Below are positions 1 through 8,392 of a DNA stretch of 14,891 nt, one piece after another. The notes below the pieces were generated by a model. It did no database searches and was not told the origin of the DNA. It saw only the letters and a program-made list of their open reading frames with translations. Each line of letters starts with the position of its first letter. Within the stretch, counting starts at the first letter, position 1. Origin of the DNA: Porphyromonadaceae bacterium (lineage in GTDB: Bacteria; Bacteroidota; Bacteroidia; Bacteroidales; Dysgonomonadaceae). The position numbers and the translations under genes were made by a program. The stretch covers positions 18,657 to 33,547 of the forward strand of contig JALHIE010000043.1 of the NCBI GenBank assembly GCA_022840285.1, in the 5' to 3' direction.

Positions 1-8
1 CGAAAAAC

Positions 9-2144
9 TTAGAAGAACACGTAACGGTTATCTTCTACTTTCAGCTTGTTTTTCAGAGTCTCCATGGACTGCATTTGCAGCATATACGCATTGTTGCTCT
101 GAACCAGGTTTTTTTGTGCCTTGGCATCGTAACTCTCCGTTCCCTGGGTCCTGCTCAGCACATATACTACGTAAACGCCCATGTTTCCTTTGACGGGCGA
201 TGTCAGCGTGTTCAATGGTGCGTAGGCAGAGAAAGCATTTAAGGCCGGCTCAAAACCCAACCCTGTAATGTTTCGTGTAGTGAAGTTCACGAATTTTACC
301 GTATCAACGGACGACTGCATTTCGGTAGCGTAAGCTTCCAGGCTGGTCGGATTTTTGACTGCCAGATCAGCAATGATCTTTTCGGCTTTCTTATCGTTGT
401 TCAGGCGTGAACGAATACTTGAAGATACTTCCTGCAACGGTGCGGGACCAGCCGGATGCACCTGGTCTACACGGGCAATTATACGCATATTGGTAATGTC
501 GAACTTACGTACTGTTCCCATCTTTTTTTCGTTTACTGCCCAGGTAACGACCTGACGTGATCCCGGAATCTGCATCAACGAGAAATCGTTGGCCGAAACC
601 CGTGTATCCGGCATAACGAAATACCCTTTTTCGGTGGCAAGCTCATTGAATTTCTTGCTTACGTTGGGGTCGGAAACAAATTGGTTCAACTCGTTATCCA
701 CATTGTTCGACGTTTTTTCACTGACTAGGACGGGCATATTAATTGTGGCAATTTTATATTTCTGTACGGGAGCAGTTCTCTCTTCTACCTGAAGAATAAC
801 CTGTTGCCCGGGAACTTTCATTTTAAAAGCCTGACCCACTGGGGCACTGAACGCGGCCTTCACCACGTCAATTCCAGCCTGAGCCAGATCAATCTCGCGC
901 GCCCAGCCCACATCACCGCCGTTGGACTGTGGATTCAGGCTGTTTGCTACTTCTGCAAATGATTTTCCACTTTGTATCTCGTTAAAGATACTGTCCACGA
1001 AATGAGTTACGATGCTGTCCTGTCCCGCCATGGAAGCATCGGGTATAGCCATCATCCTGAGGCGAACGGAGTCGGGGGCGACCGTTTTGTCCAACAGTTT
1101 GTAAATCGTAAATGCATCTCCTTCGCGCACCGGGCCTTTGATGTCTGAAACAGAAGCAGACTCTACAAATGATTTCTGGCCTTCAGTCAGCGAGCTTGCA
1201 GAAAGATACACATCCCTGAACGGCATATCGGAATAATCGGCAACCACGGTAGCCGGGTTTGCAGTTTCTACCAGTTTCTGGTAGGCTTCACTGGCTTGTG
1301 CTTCAATTTCAGCAAAATCGGCATCACTGGGAACAATTTCCTTGGTGAAGTAGGTGATTTTCGCCATGGGCACATTCATCCGGAACGCACTTTTATTTTT
1401 TTCGTAAAACGATTTCACTTCCTGATCAGTAACCGTAACCGTTGAATCGGGTATCGTGAAGTAACTTTTCATCACGTAAGCCATGTCGGCATTTTGTTGC
1501 GAAAGTTCAAAAGCGGTTTTTGCCTCAACATCATTCACCATTACGGCATTGGCAAGCAACGTGGTGTATTTTTCCTGAAGGCGTTGATATTTCACCATGT
1601 TTTCGATGAACAACCACATCGACTTGTATTGCTCAACTACAGCTCTTTCTTCGGGTTGAAGCGACTCAACCGGAGCGTTTACAGTGGATAAGAATTGCAT
1701 CAGGCCCTCCCTGTCGAACGCCCCGGTCTGCGGGTCGAGAAAGAAAGGAAGCTGTTGCAGCAACGGGGAAATCGCTTCTCCGTGTACCAGATCGTTGATT
1801 TCAGCTTTCGAAACGGCCAAACCAAGCTTTACCGCTTCATTGTCGAGCATCCTCTCGCGAACCATCTGATCGTATACCGCTTCCCGGATTTGTTGAGAAG
1901 TATTTTCGTCCAACGAAGCCTGCCCGCTAATCATTTTTTGAAAATTTTCCCATTCGGCAATCCTGTCGGCATATTCCTGGGTGGAAATCACCTGTCCGTT
2001 TACAACGAAAGCTTTGTCGCGCGATTTGGCGAAAAGCGTGTTTCCCGAAGTGAATAAGTCTCCCAAAATAAACGCCAGTAACGCAATACCGATAATGGCG
2101 ACCAAAAGCACGCCCTTATCTCTAATCTTCTGTAGTGTAGCCAT
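9..2144 (-). CDS. SurA/PpiD-type peptidyl-prolyl cis-trans isomerase, membrane-anchored
   Basis: A 711-residue periplasmic folding factor. One N-terminal transmembrane helix (about residues 12-30) follows a short basic cytoplasmic tail, the PpiD layout. Residues about 40-230 look like the SurA/PpiD N-terminal chaperone domain. A recognisable parvulin (PpiC) domain lies at about 358-457, with the typical SGKSFAEVA helix (392-400), the GGDVGW turn (409-414) and the closing GQQVILQVEER strand (446-456). Residues about 240-350 look like a second, degenerate parvulin-like domain, so only the later copy may be catalytic. The family helps newly exported proteins, mainly outer-membrane proteins, to fold. 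It is the last gene of the envelope block, but a 125-bp gap with its own -7 box suggests it can be transcribed separately. The stop codon is complete, 8 bases from the window edge. The family is certain; the exact chaperone role is inferred. Confidence 0.9.
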   Translation of the reverse strand: MATLQKIRDKGVLLVAIIGIALLAFILGDLFTSGNTLFAKSRDKAFVVNGQVISTQEYADRIAEWENFQKMISGQASLDENTSQQIREAVYDQMVRERMLDNEAVKLGLAVSKAEINDLVHGEAISPLLQQLPFFLDPQTGAFDREGLMQFLSTVNAPVESLQPEERAVVEQYKSMWLFIENMVKYQRLQEKYTTLLANAVMVNDVEAKTAFELSQQNADMAYVMKSYFTIPDSTVTVTDQEVKSFYEKNKSAFRMNVPMAKITYFTKEIVPSDADFAEIEAQASEAYQKLVETANPATVVADYSDMPFRDVYLSASSLTEGQKSFVESASVSDIKGPVREGDAFTIYKLLDKTVAPDSVRLRMMAIPDASMAGQDSIVTHFVDSIFNEIQSGKSFAEVANSLNPQSNGGDVGWAREIDLAQAGIDVVKAAFSAPVGQAFKMKVPGQQVILQVEERTAPVQKYKIATINMPVLVSEKTSNNVDNELNQFVSDPNVSKKFNELATEKGYFVMPDTRVSANDFSLMQIPGSRQVVTWAVNEKKMGTVRKFDITNMRIIARVDQVHPAGPAPLQEVSSSIRSRLNNDKKAEKIIADLAVKNPTSLEAYATEMQSSVDTVKFVNFTTRNITGLGFEPALNAFSAYAPLNTLTSPVKGNMGVYVVYVLSRTQGTESYDAKAQKNLVQSNNAYMLQMQSMETLKNKLKVEDNRYVFF

Positions 2145-2203
2145 TTAACTATCCTGAGTTTTTGATAAACAATTAATATTTTGCATTCTTTTAAACAAGA
2201 GTG

Positions 2204-2211
2204 CAAAGTTA
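2204..2211 (-). promoter_or_regulatory. Candidate -7 promoter box (TAACTTTG) before the PPIase gene
   Basis: Read on the minus strand this is TAACTTTG, a perfect match to the Bacteroidota -7 consensus TAnnTTTG. It would place transcription start about 50-55 nt before the PPIase start codon. I found no good TTTG at -33, so the assignment rests on the -7 box and its position in a gene-free gap. Confidence 0.4.
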
Positions 2212-2269
2212 ATAAAAATTAGAAAGATAACTCCATATTTTTGAAAAAAGTGATTCCTGCGTGAAAGCC

Positions 2270-3532
2270 TTAACCAATGGTTAGTCGCACCACTTCAATT
2301 TTTCGGGCCGTAACTTTCAGTATTTTGAACGTATACTTTCCGATAACTACTGTTTCATAGGTTTTAGGAAACCGCTGTGTATGATGCAACAGGTATCCGG
2401 CAACGGTGGAATAACTCTCCGATTCGGGAATATCGAGTCCGTAATCTTCGTTTAAAGTATCAATTTCGACCCTTCCCGAGAGCACAAACTCTTTATCGCC
2501 TTCCTGTTTCACAAAACGGGTTTTGCTGTCGTATTCGTCTTCAATATCGCCGAAAATCTCTTCCACCAGATCTTCCATAGTCACCACTCCAGATGTTCCT
2601 CCAAACTCATCCACCACAACAGCTATGCTTTTCCGCTGCTGCATCAGGTCGTTCATCAGTTTGCTGGCCTGCATACTTTCAGGCACGAACGAAACGGTAG
2701 CGATACTTTTGGTCCAATCTTGCGGAACATCGAACATTTCCCAGACGTGAATGTATCCGATAATATCGTCAATGTCTTCCCGATAGACCAAAATCCTGGA
2801 AATACCGCTCTCAATAAACAGGTCTTTCAGTCTTTCAATGTCTTCATCCACATTTATCGCCACAATATCCGCTCTGGGGACCATGCAATCGCGTACACGC
2901 ATGGAAGAAAAATCCAGCGCGTTCCTGAAAATTTTCACTTCGGAATCGACTTCATTTTCGTCGGAGATCTCCTCAAATCCTTTTCTCACATAGGAATCCA
3001 GCTCCAGTCTGCCCAACACATTCTCGTTCGACTTGTCTGACCTTACGCCGAAAATCGCTAAAACCACTTTGGAAAAAGAGACGAAAATTTTTGCAACGGG
3101 GAAAAACAGGATATAAAAAAAGAAAGCAGGAACAACCAAAACCCTGACCCAGAAATTAGGCTTACGTACCAATACGGCACGGGGAAGAAATTCACCGCTT
3201 ATAAGAATTATGAACGTGGCCCCGGCAATTATGAGCAGGAATATCAAAAAAGTGTTTTGCGTGATGTGTTGATTGATATACGGAAAAGCTACCAGCAGCG
3301 ACAGGTACATAAAAACTACCTGCACCATCAGGTTTCCAAGCAGAAGCGTAGCCAGGAACTGACGCGGGTGACTGTATATGGTGTTCAACATCAGGTTGTA
3401 AAACCCTTTATTCTTTTGCATCATTGCAAATCGAAGCTTATCCGATGAGAGAAACGCCACCTCCATACCGGAAAAAAAAGCCGACAGGAAGAGCAGGATA
3501 AACCACCCGCTTATTAGCGATGCAAGAGACAT
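2270..3532 (-). CDS. CNNM/CorC-type transporter-associated protein (DUF21, CBS pair, CorC_HlyC domain)
   Basis: A 420-residue inner-membrane protein, often annotated 'hemolysin family protein'. Domains in order are a DUF21/CNNM membrane region (hydrophobic stretches about 6-25, 60-85, 96-114 and 130-160) with the motif SGEFLPR at 112-118; a cytoplasmic CBS pair at about 216-330, starting at DCMVPRADIVAI and including the VVVDEFGGTSGVVTMEDL signature (305-322); and a C-terminal CorC_HlyC domain (about 345-420). The family is linked to Mg2+/Co2+ efflux or divalent-cation homeostasis, and CBS domains usually sense adenine nucleotides. Despite the old name there is no sign of haemolysis. It begins 17 bp after the LptC stop, so it is probably co-transcribed with lptC. 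It resembles gliding protein GldE in architecture, but the position next to lptC favours the general hemolysin-family paralogue, so no symbol is given. Confidence 0.88.
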   Translation of the reverse strand: MSLASLISGWFILLFLSAFFSGMEVAFLSSDKLRFAMMQKNKGFYNLMLNTIYSHPRQFLATLLLGNLMVQVVFMYLSLLVAFPYINQHITQNTFLIFLLIIAGATFIILISGEFLPRAVLVRKPNFWVRVLVVPAFFFYILFFPVAKIFVSFSKVVLAIFGVRSDKSNENVLGRLELDSYVRKGFEEISDENEVDSEVKIFRNALDFSSMRVRDCMVPRADIVAINVDEDIERLKDLFIESGISRILVYREDIDDIIGYIHVWEMFDVPQDWTKSIATVSFVPESMQASKLMNDLMQQRKSIAVVVDEFGGTSGVVTMEDLVEEIFGDIEDEYDSKTRFVKQEGDKEFVLSGRVEIDTLNEDYGLDIPESESYSTVAGYLLHHTQRFPKTYETVVIGKYTFKILKVTARKIEVVRLTIG

Positions 3533-3549
3533 TGTTATGTATATAAAAT

Positions 3550-4179
3550 TTATGGTATCGAATCGGGTTGTAGCTGCAGGGAATCGGTTTTGGTCGGCCT
3601 TTCTTCGAACGGCAGCCTGCCGTCGTGCGGTCTCATGATCCGGTAATCGGTCATTTGCTGGTTCGACTCAAAACCGTACCCTTTCAGTTCCAGTGCCCCC
3701 CGTTTTATCTCGATATATTTATCGGAATAGATTTTAGCCGCTTTTTGATCCCAGAAAAGTTCATCACTTTTGAACTCGTGACCCTGCATATTCCTCACTT
3801 CTACGTTTCCTTTTACGCGCCACAGGTTTTTCGTGGTATAATGCCAGGCTGTATCAGCGATAACAGTAGCCTCCACGTTAAAACTATCGTCGAATCTTTC
3901 CAGGTAAAAACCTTCAGGAAAATAGGAGAACGGCTCTTTGGCTTTATCGTAAACCTCCCAGACATCGGCGGCAATTTTATACCGGGTTCTTCCCGAATCG
4001 GAGATAAGCTGCATGGCCGAATCCGTGACCATGGAAGGCATGGTTTCCGGATCGAACTTCATGTTGATCAGGTTTTCATCTTTCTTCCCGCATGATCCGA
4101 TAAAAAGAAACATAACAACCCCAAAAACTGCGGTTGTTATGTATTTTGATGCATATATCCGTTGTCGCTTTTTCAACAA
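3550..4179 (-). CDS. lptC: LPS export ABC transporter periplasmic protein LptC (TTG start)
   Basis: A 209-residue LptC-like protein that would pass lipopolysaccharide from the LptBFG transporter to the periplasmic LptA bridge. It has a basic N-terminus, a hydrophobic stretch (about 14-28) and the lipobox IGSC with Cys30, so it is probably lipid-anchored rather than held by a transmembrane helix as in E. coli. The beta-rich LptC domain covers about 50-190, with recognisable segments such as LWRVKGNVEVRN, FKSDELFWDQKAAKIYSD and GYGFESNQQMTDYRI. The start is TTG at 4177-4179 (or TTG one codon later): an in-frame stop lies at 4198-4200 and the first ATG is inside the signal sequence at residue 23. 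It sits 13 bp after the TPR gene and 17 bp before the CNNM gene, which suggests one operon. Family call is firm; the start is less so. Confidence 0.85.
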   Translation of the reverse strand: MLKKRQRIYASKYITTAVFGVVMFLFIGSCGKKDENLINMKFDPETMPSMVTDSAMQLISDSGRTRYKIAADVWEVYDKAKEPFSYFPEGFYLERFDDSFNVEATVIADTAWHYTTKNLWRVKGNVEVRNMQGHEFKSDELFWDQKAAKIYSDKYIEIKRGALELKGYGFESNQQMTDYRIMRPHDGRLPFEERPTKTDSLQLQPDSIP

Positions 4180-4192
4180 ATCACTGGATCTT

Positions 4193-5554
4193 TTATTTTA
4201 ATCTGACCGTCGTAGATTCACCGATCCATCCGGGGATAAATACGGATTCACCGGCTTTGATGCCCATCATGAAAGCCGTTTCGGTATCCATGAAATAACC
4301 GGAATACTGATTGATATAACGGTTAGCGTCAGAGGTTACACCGGGATCAACCGATTTTGCTTTTTGCATTTTGTCTACTGCTGCGCAGAAAACCAATCCT
4401 CTTTTTTCAGCTTCAGGAAAGATATTTCCCGCAGAGGCCGCGTACAACTGTCCGATAAGGATATAAGCAGCTCCGTTGTTGGGATTGAATTCCAAGGCAT
4501 CGTAAGCAGCCTGGCGTGATTTGGCGAAGTTGCGTTGATTGGAGAATATACCTGCCAATTGCATCATGTAATCGGAAGCTTTATTTTTATCTGTTTCCAA
4601 TTGGGCGCCTTCGTGGTAGTACTTGATGGCGGTATCGTAATCCTTGTCTCTCAGGCTCTTGTTAGCCAACCCAATAGCTGCGCCGGCAGAGGGCTCGAGT
4701 TTGTAAAGGTATTCCGATGCGCTAAAATACAAGTCCGACTCACTGCAGCCTACCGATCCCAGGGCATTGATCACTTCGTTCAGAAATGCTTTGTCTTCCT
4801 TGTTGGGTTCCACCTTATCGGCATAATACTCTGTCAGGGTTTTGCAATCACCTGCTCCACTGCTAACAAATGCTTTGACAATACCTTCTTTTACCAGTCC
4901 CAGGTAATCAGCGTTAGCCTTATCATTTGCAGCATTCGCTTTGCCGATGGCTTCGTCAACATAACCCGCAACAGTGAAATAGTCACTGATGTACTGATTT
5001 TTCTTGGCCGGGTCTGTCAGAAACTGGGTAAGTGACGCAACCATGTAGTAGGAATAAGCATCCTTGGGCTCCATCTCCGATTTCATTTCCTTAAGGGCCT
5101 CACCTAACCATTGATAAACAACTTTCGAATCAGCCTTATCACCCATCAGTTCCATATAGTCGTAGGCCTTGTATGCCAAAACGGTGCCTTTGTTGTCGTC
5201 CGAATAATATTTCAGGCGGGTATCGTATATCTCCATTGTTCTGTCGAGATATTGTTTCTTTTTGGCGGCATCGGTTTCTGAAGCGTATAGACTTTTAAAA
5301 ATGCGGGGGCCGTAAATATAAATGTTTTTGCTGGATGCGGGACAGTTTTCGTAAACATCGTTCCAGGGCGTTAATGCTTCCTTATAATTTTCAGCCTTTG
5401 CCGAAGTTGACATAAGGCTCAAATTCATACGGCATTTTACGCTGTCTTCCCCGTGTCCGAAAGGAGCTTTTACCGGATCGTACCCTGCTTTTTGAGCGCT
5501 AAGTCCTGCGACGGTTGCTAGTGCAAGAAATCCTGATAATAATAATTTTCTCAT
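4193..5554 (-). CDS. Exported tetratricopeptide repeat protein
   Basis: A 453-residue protein with a clear Sec signal peptide (residues 1-20, cleavage likely after AGLSA), so it is periplasmic or outer-membrane associated. No lipobox is seen. The mature part is helical. TPR-like repeats are clearest at about 289-375, for example KDYDTAIKYYHEGAQLE and FAKSRQAAYDALEFNPNNG. The earlier region (about 50-230) also has paired helices but diverges from the TPR consensus. TPR proteins act as scaffolds and no catalytic motif is visible. It sits 13 bp upstream of lptC, which suggests a role in envelope assembly or LPS export, but this is guilt by association only. A -7-like promoter box lies about 100 nt upstream, overlapping the end of the preceding barrel gene's 3' flank, so it may head a TPR-lptC-CNNM transcript. 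Confidence 0.8.
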   Translation of the reverse strand: MRKLLLSGFLALATVAGLSAQKAGYDPVKAPFGHGEDSVKCRMNLSLMSTSAKAENYKEALTPWNDVYENCPASSKNIYIYGPRIFKSLYASETDAAKKKQYLDRTMEIYDTRLKYYSDDNKGTVLAYKAYDYMELMGDKADSKVVYQWLGEALKEMKSEMEPKDAYSYYMVASLTQFLTDPAKKNQYISDYFTVAGYVDEAIGKANAANDKANADYLGLVKEGIVKAFVSSGAGDCKTLTEYYADKVEPNKEDKAFLNEVINALGSVGCSESDLYFSASEYLYKLEPSAGAAIGLANKSLRDKDYDTAIKYYHEGAQLETDKNKASDYMMQLAGIFSNQRNFAKSRQAAYDALEFNPNNGAAYILIGQLYAASAGNIFPEAEKRGLVFCAAVDKMQKAKSVDPGVTSDANRYINQYSGYFMDTETAFMMGIKAGESVFIPGWIGESTTVRLK

Positions 5555-5653
5555 ATTCTTTCTTTTTTAATTTTGTTTTTTTATCCCGATTTTGGTTGTT
5601 AATAGGACAATATGTTAAATAAAAAGTTTAATCTGTTTTCAATTTAAGCGCCG

Positions 5654-5661
5654 CAAAGATA
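5654..5661 (-). promoter_or_regulatory. Candidate -7 promoter box (TATCTTTG) before the TPR-lptC-CNNM genes
   Basis: On the minus strand this reads TATCTTTG, a full match to TAnnTTTG. It lies in the 114-bp gap between the barrel gene and the TPR gene and would give a 5' leader of roughly 90-95 nt. The nearest -33-like element (TTTC, 5687-5690) is a poor match and 25 nt away, so the call is moderate. Confidence 0.4.
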
Positions 5662-5668
5662 CAAAAAA

Positions 5669-7012
5669 TCAGTTAAACTGTCTTTTGAAAAACCAGAATT
5701 CATTGATATTCATGTTCAAGGAAATTTTAAACATATCTTGCTTGATCATGTACGGCAAGTCAGGACGCTGGGATATGTAACTAAATCCAACATTAAGCAA
5801 CGACAACCTTCCGGACATAGAATCTCTGAAAGGCAACCCCAACCCGAAGTTAATTCCGTATTCTTTAAATCCTCCAACCCCTGCATTAGCATTGGTCGAC
5901 GGATTGTAGACGCTGACATTGGTATATGAATTCCCGTAGGAAACACCTGCCCTTAGGCGCACCCTGCTAAAAAAATTACGGCTATAGGGGTCTACAACGT
6001 ATTCCGCTCCGGCGCTAATCTTGTAGGCATTGTTGAACCGGTTTTGAGGGGTTAGCCCGTCTAGAACCTCGGGATAATCCAATCCGTTCCATTGTTGAAA
6101 AGTACCGTCCACTCCCACAAGCAGATTTGTATTGGAATAAGTGGCTCCCAGCCCATAGGTGGTGGGCAACTGAAAATGTTGATTGGAGAGTGTGTCGTCA
6201 CGCAGCACTTCACTCGGATTCTGATAAGGGTTTGTATAAGGATCTGACAGGAACATCATTTCCGTGGCATAAACATCCGCCTTTGAAGTCAATTTCGGAC
6301 TGTAAACGGCTCCTACAGTCAACGAGCTTGCCTTGTCGATAGGAAAGGTGAATTGAGCTCCAAAATCGTACTTTAAATCGCGGATGGAATACGCTTTCTT
6401 TTCCTCTCCAACAGTGGCACCCGTTGCCGTTCTGGGCACCGACACACTGCTGTAACTGAAATTTCCGAAAAGATAAGAGACGTTGGCCCCAACAGAAAAA
6501 TAAGGGAGGGGTTCATAGGCAATTCCGGCATAAACCTGGCTTAATCCTCCCGTTCCGCGAAAAACCTCTTCATAAACGATGTCCTCAAGCGTGCGAGTCT
6601 GACCGTAATTGTATCCGGTTTTTGAATACGGCAGGAGCCCAATACTGGCACCTACCTTGTTGAGAACCGGAAACTGCATGGCAATGTAATCGAGATTGCC
6701 GTTGTAGAAATTCTGCTTATTCAGGCCATCGCTGTACGAAGCATAATGTCCCGATACGCCGAGGTCGAAGATGAACGTAAGTGAATCGAGTTTGGAGTAT
6801 GATGCCGGATTTCCGTGATTGACCTGCTGGCTCCTTCTGAGTCCGTAGCTGATTCCTCCCATAGCTTCGGATGCACCAAACGACTGATTGGACAAAAGGC
6901 CGTAACCGTACCTGCCGTATGGCGAGTTAGAACCCACCTGTTGTGCAAAAGTAGCGCTGGTGACAGTAATGAGAACAATTAACGAGAGAAAACGTTTAGC
7001 TGTTATATCCAT
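5669..7012 (-). CDS. Outer-membrane beta-barrel protein, FadL/PorV-like
   Basis: A 447-residue exported protein with a signal peptide (about residues 1-23, cleavage near TFA-QQ). The mature sequence alternates polar and hydrophobic residues with many aromatic ends, as in transmembrane beta strands. The N-terminal part includes GNPASYSKLDSLTF (residues 67-80), resembling the NPA motif of FadL- and PorV-type barrels. Typical strands include VGASIGLLPYS and FSVGANVSYLFGNFSYSS. It is longer than simple 8-stranded OmpA-like barrels and fits a 14-stranded FadL-like fold, but I cannot count strands reliably. The ligand or partner is unknown; hydrophobic-compound uptake or a secretion/attachment role would both fit. 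It is the most upstream gene of the envelope block, separated from the TPR gene by 114 bp, so co-transcription is possible but not certain. Confidence 0.7.
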   Translation of the reverse strand: MDITAKRFLSLIVLITVTSATFAQQVGSNSPYGRYGYGLLSNQSFGASEAMGGISYGLRRSQQVNHGNPASYSKLDSLTFIFDLGVSGHYASYSDGLNKQNFYNGNLDYIAMQFPVLNKVGASIGLLPYSKTGYNYGQTRTLEDIVYEEVFRGTGGLSQVYAGIAYEPLPYFSVGANVSYLFGNFSYSSVSVPRTATGATVGEEKKAYSIRDLKYDFGAQFTFPIDKASSLTVGAVYSPKLTSKADVYATEMMFLSDPYTNPYQNPSEVLRDDTLSNQHFQLPTTYGLGATYSNTNLLVGVDGTFQQWNGLDYPEVLDGLTPQNRFNNAYKISAGAEYVVDPYSRNFFSRVRLRAGVSYGNSYTNVSVYNPSTNANAGVGGFKEYGINFGLGLPFRDSMSGRLSLLNVGFSYISQRPDLPYMIKQDMFKISLNMNINEFWFFKRQFN

Positions 7013-7071
7013 TCTTTTTCATTAAAATCAACACATGATTGGTCGATTGTTTCGTAATTTATTTTAAGGTA

Positions 7072-7106
7072 CAAAGATGATATTTTTTTGCGATGCAACC
7101 AACAAA
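7072..7106 (-). promoter_or_regulatory. Weak candidate promoter for the outer-membrane barrel gene
   Basis: On the minus strand a TTTG (7103-7106) is followed 23 nt later by CATCTTTG (7072-7079), 7 of 8 positions allowing for the free ones in TAnnTTTG. The spacing is a little longer than usual. It would give a leader of about 55 nt to the barrel gene. The gap 7013-7163 that contains it holds nothing else I can identify. Confidence 0.3.
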
Positions 7107-7163
7107 AGGCCACAAACTTCTTGTTAAAAAGAGTAAAGTGACTTTCTTGGCTCCTCCACCGGA

Positions 7164-7709
7164 TTATTTGTATTTGTTGTAAGAAATGATTTCGCTGTTT
7201 GTCTTGCGTTTTTTGGGACGAACGGCCTGGGTGCTGTAACCAATAACAATATCCAGCCATACCCTCTTGGTATCGGGAATTAACAACAACTCACGCATCT
7301 TTGGTTCGTTAAACCAGCCGACAATGCAGGAGCCCAGTCCCTCGGCATGGGCCGCCAGCACGATATGTGCCGCTACGACACCCAGGTCCATCTGCGCGTA
7401 ATCCTTTTGTTTTACCCAACCCCCGATCCCCGAAGTGAGATTTACTTTTTCCTCAACCAGCAAAATGTGTACCGGTGCCTGTTTGGTAAAATGGTTCATT
7501 CCCAGTGCACGCGCGGAGGTGGCATCGGCTACCCTGTTTTTCAGTTCGGGATCATCCACCACGATCATGTGCCAGGGTTGTGCATTGCAAGCTGAAGGCG
7601 CCAATCGGGCAGCCTCGAGAATACGTTCAACTTTCGTTTTTTCTACCGGCCTTTCAGGATCGAATGCACGGTCGCTCTGCCGGGTGGAAACAAATTCAAG
7701 AAAATCCAT
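7164..7709 (-). CDS. Nitroreductase family FMN-dependent oxidoreductase, short form
   Basis: A 181-residue cytoplasmic flavoprotein of the nitroreductase superfamily. The N-terminal RQSDRAFDP (10-18) supplies the Arg that normally contacts the FMN phosphate. ARLAPSACNAQPWHMIVV (34-51) is the classic FMN-binding segment, and the GLGSCIVGWF motif (124-133) forms the second half of the site. A basic tail (RPKKRK) follows. Enzymes of this family use NAD(P)H to reduce quinones, nitro compounds, enones or flavins; the natural substrate cannot be told from sequence. At 181 residues it is on the short side, as expected for compact Bacteroidota members. It starts 11 bp after the riboflavin synthase stop, so it is almost surely co-transcribed with ribE, placing an FMN user next to a flavin-making enzyme. 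Confidence 0.88.
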   Translation of the reverse strand: MDFLEFVSTRQSDRAFDPERPVEKTKVERILEAARLAPSACNAQPWHMIVVDDPELKNRVADATSARALGMNHFTKQAPVHILLVEEKVNLTSGIGGWVKQKDYAQMDLGVVAAHIVLAAHAEGLGSCIVGWFNEPKMRELLLIPDTKRVWLDIVIGYSTQAVRPKKRKTNSEIISYNKYK

Positions 7710-7720
7710 ACACTATTCGT

Positions 7721-8326
7721 TTAGGACTGCAACGCCACAATCCGGCTGATGTATTTACCGATAATATCGAATTCGAGGTTGACAACCGTACCTTTTTCTA
7801 TCTGGTGGAAATTGGTCATCTCGTGAGTGAAAGGGATGATTGCCACTTTGAATGAATCTTCGGTAGGGGTCACCACGGTTAAGCTTACCCCATTTACCGT
7901 GACGGATCCTTTATCCACTGTCAGGTATCCTTTTTTTGCCATCTCTTTATCGAAGTCGTATTGAAAAGTATAATACCAACTCCCGTCTGCTTCAACCACA
8001 TCGGTACATACTGCGGTCTGATCAACATGTCCCTGCACAATATGTCCGTCCAACCTGCCGTCCATTTTCATGCTGCGCTCAAGATTCACCTTGCTGCCCA
8101 CCTGTAACAATCCAAGATTGGAACGGTCGAGCGTCTCCTGAATGGCGGTTACGGTGTATGTATCACCCTCTATGGATACTACGGTCAGACAAACTCCGTT
8201 GTGGGCAACACTCTGGTCGATTTTTAATTCACTCGTAAACGAGCACTTCAGCGTAATGTGCAGGTTACCCTTGTCCTTTTCTAATGCAACTACGGTTGCA
8301 GCTTCTTCAACAATTCCGGAAAACAT
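7721..8326 (-). CDS. ribE: Riboflavin synthase, alpha chain
   Basis: A 201-residue enzyme that converts two molecules of 6,7-dimethyl-8-ribityllumazine into riboflavin and a pyrimidine by-product, the last step of riboflavin synthesis in the cytoplasm; it acts as a trimer. The near-universal N-terminus MFSGIVEE fixes the start. Two homologous lumazine-binding halves are visible: one at about 1-96 with HNGVCLTVV (42-50), and one at about 97-190 with VNGVSLTVV (144-152). The segment MDGRLDGHIVQGHVD (88-102) links them. Length is normal for the family (about 200-215). It follows dapA by 66 bp and precedes the nitroreductase by 11 bp. No FMN riboswitch-like structure is apparent upstream. The gene is also called ribC in some organisms. 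Confidence 0.95.
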   Translation of the reverse strand: MFSGIVEEAATVVALEKDKGNLHITLKCSFTSELKIDQSVAHNGVCLTVVSIEGDTYTVTAIQETLDRSNLGLLQVGSKVNLERSMKMDGRLDGHIVQGHVDQTAVCTDVVEADGSWYYTFQYDFDKEMAKKGYLTVDKGSVTVNGVSLTVVTPTEDSFKVAIIPFTHEMTNFHQIEKGTVVNLEFDIIGKYISRIVALQS

Positions 8327-8392
8327 AATTATAATTACGATTGACGATTTACGAAATCTGATGCCAGATATCAGACCGTATTCAAGATTTTT

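Noticed and set aside
1695..2057. Open frame on the plus strand opposite the PPIase gene
   Set aside because: Antisense shadow of a well-supported gene, with no family resemblance and low-complexity composition.
2270..3532. Naming the CBS-domain membrane protein gldE
   Set aside because: Architecture fits, but the neighbourhood next to lptC points to the general hemolysin-family paralogue and no gliding genes are nearby.
4535..5035. 166-codon plus-strand open frame opposite the TPR gene
   Set aside because: It mirrors the TPR coding sequence, has no upstream signals and resembles no family I know.
7013..7163. Possible terminator in the gap after the nitroreductase
   Set aside because: The only pairing I could find (7 bp with a G-U pair and an 11-nt loop) is weak and is not followed by a T-run on the minus strand.
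8357..8375. Hairpin (TCTGAT/ATCAGA, 6 bp, 7-nt loop) between dapA and ribE as a terminator
   Set aside because: The stem is short and AT-rich and only three T residues follow on the minus strand; dapA and ribE may well be co-transcribed.
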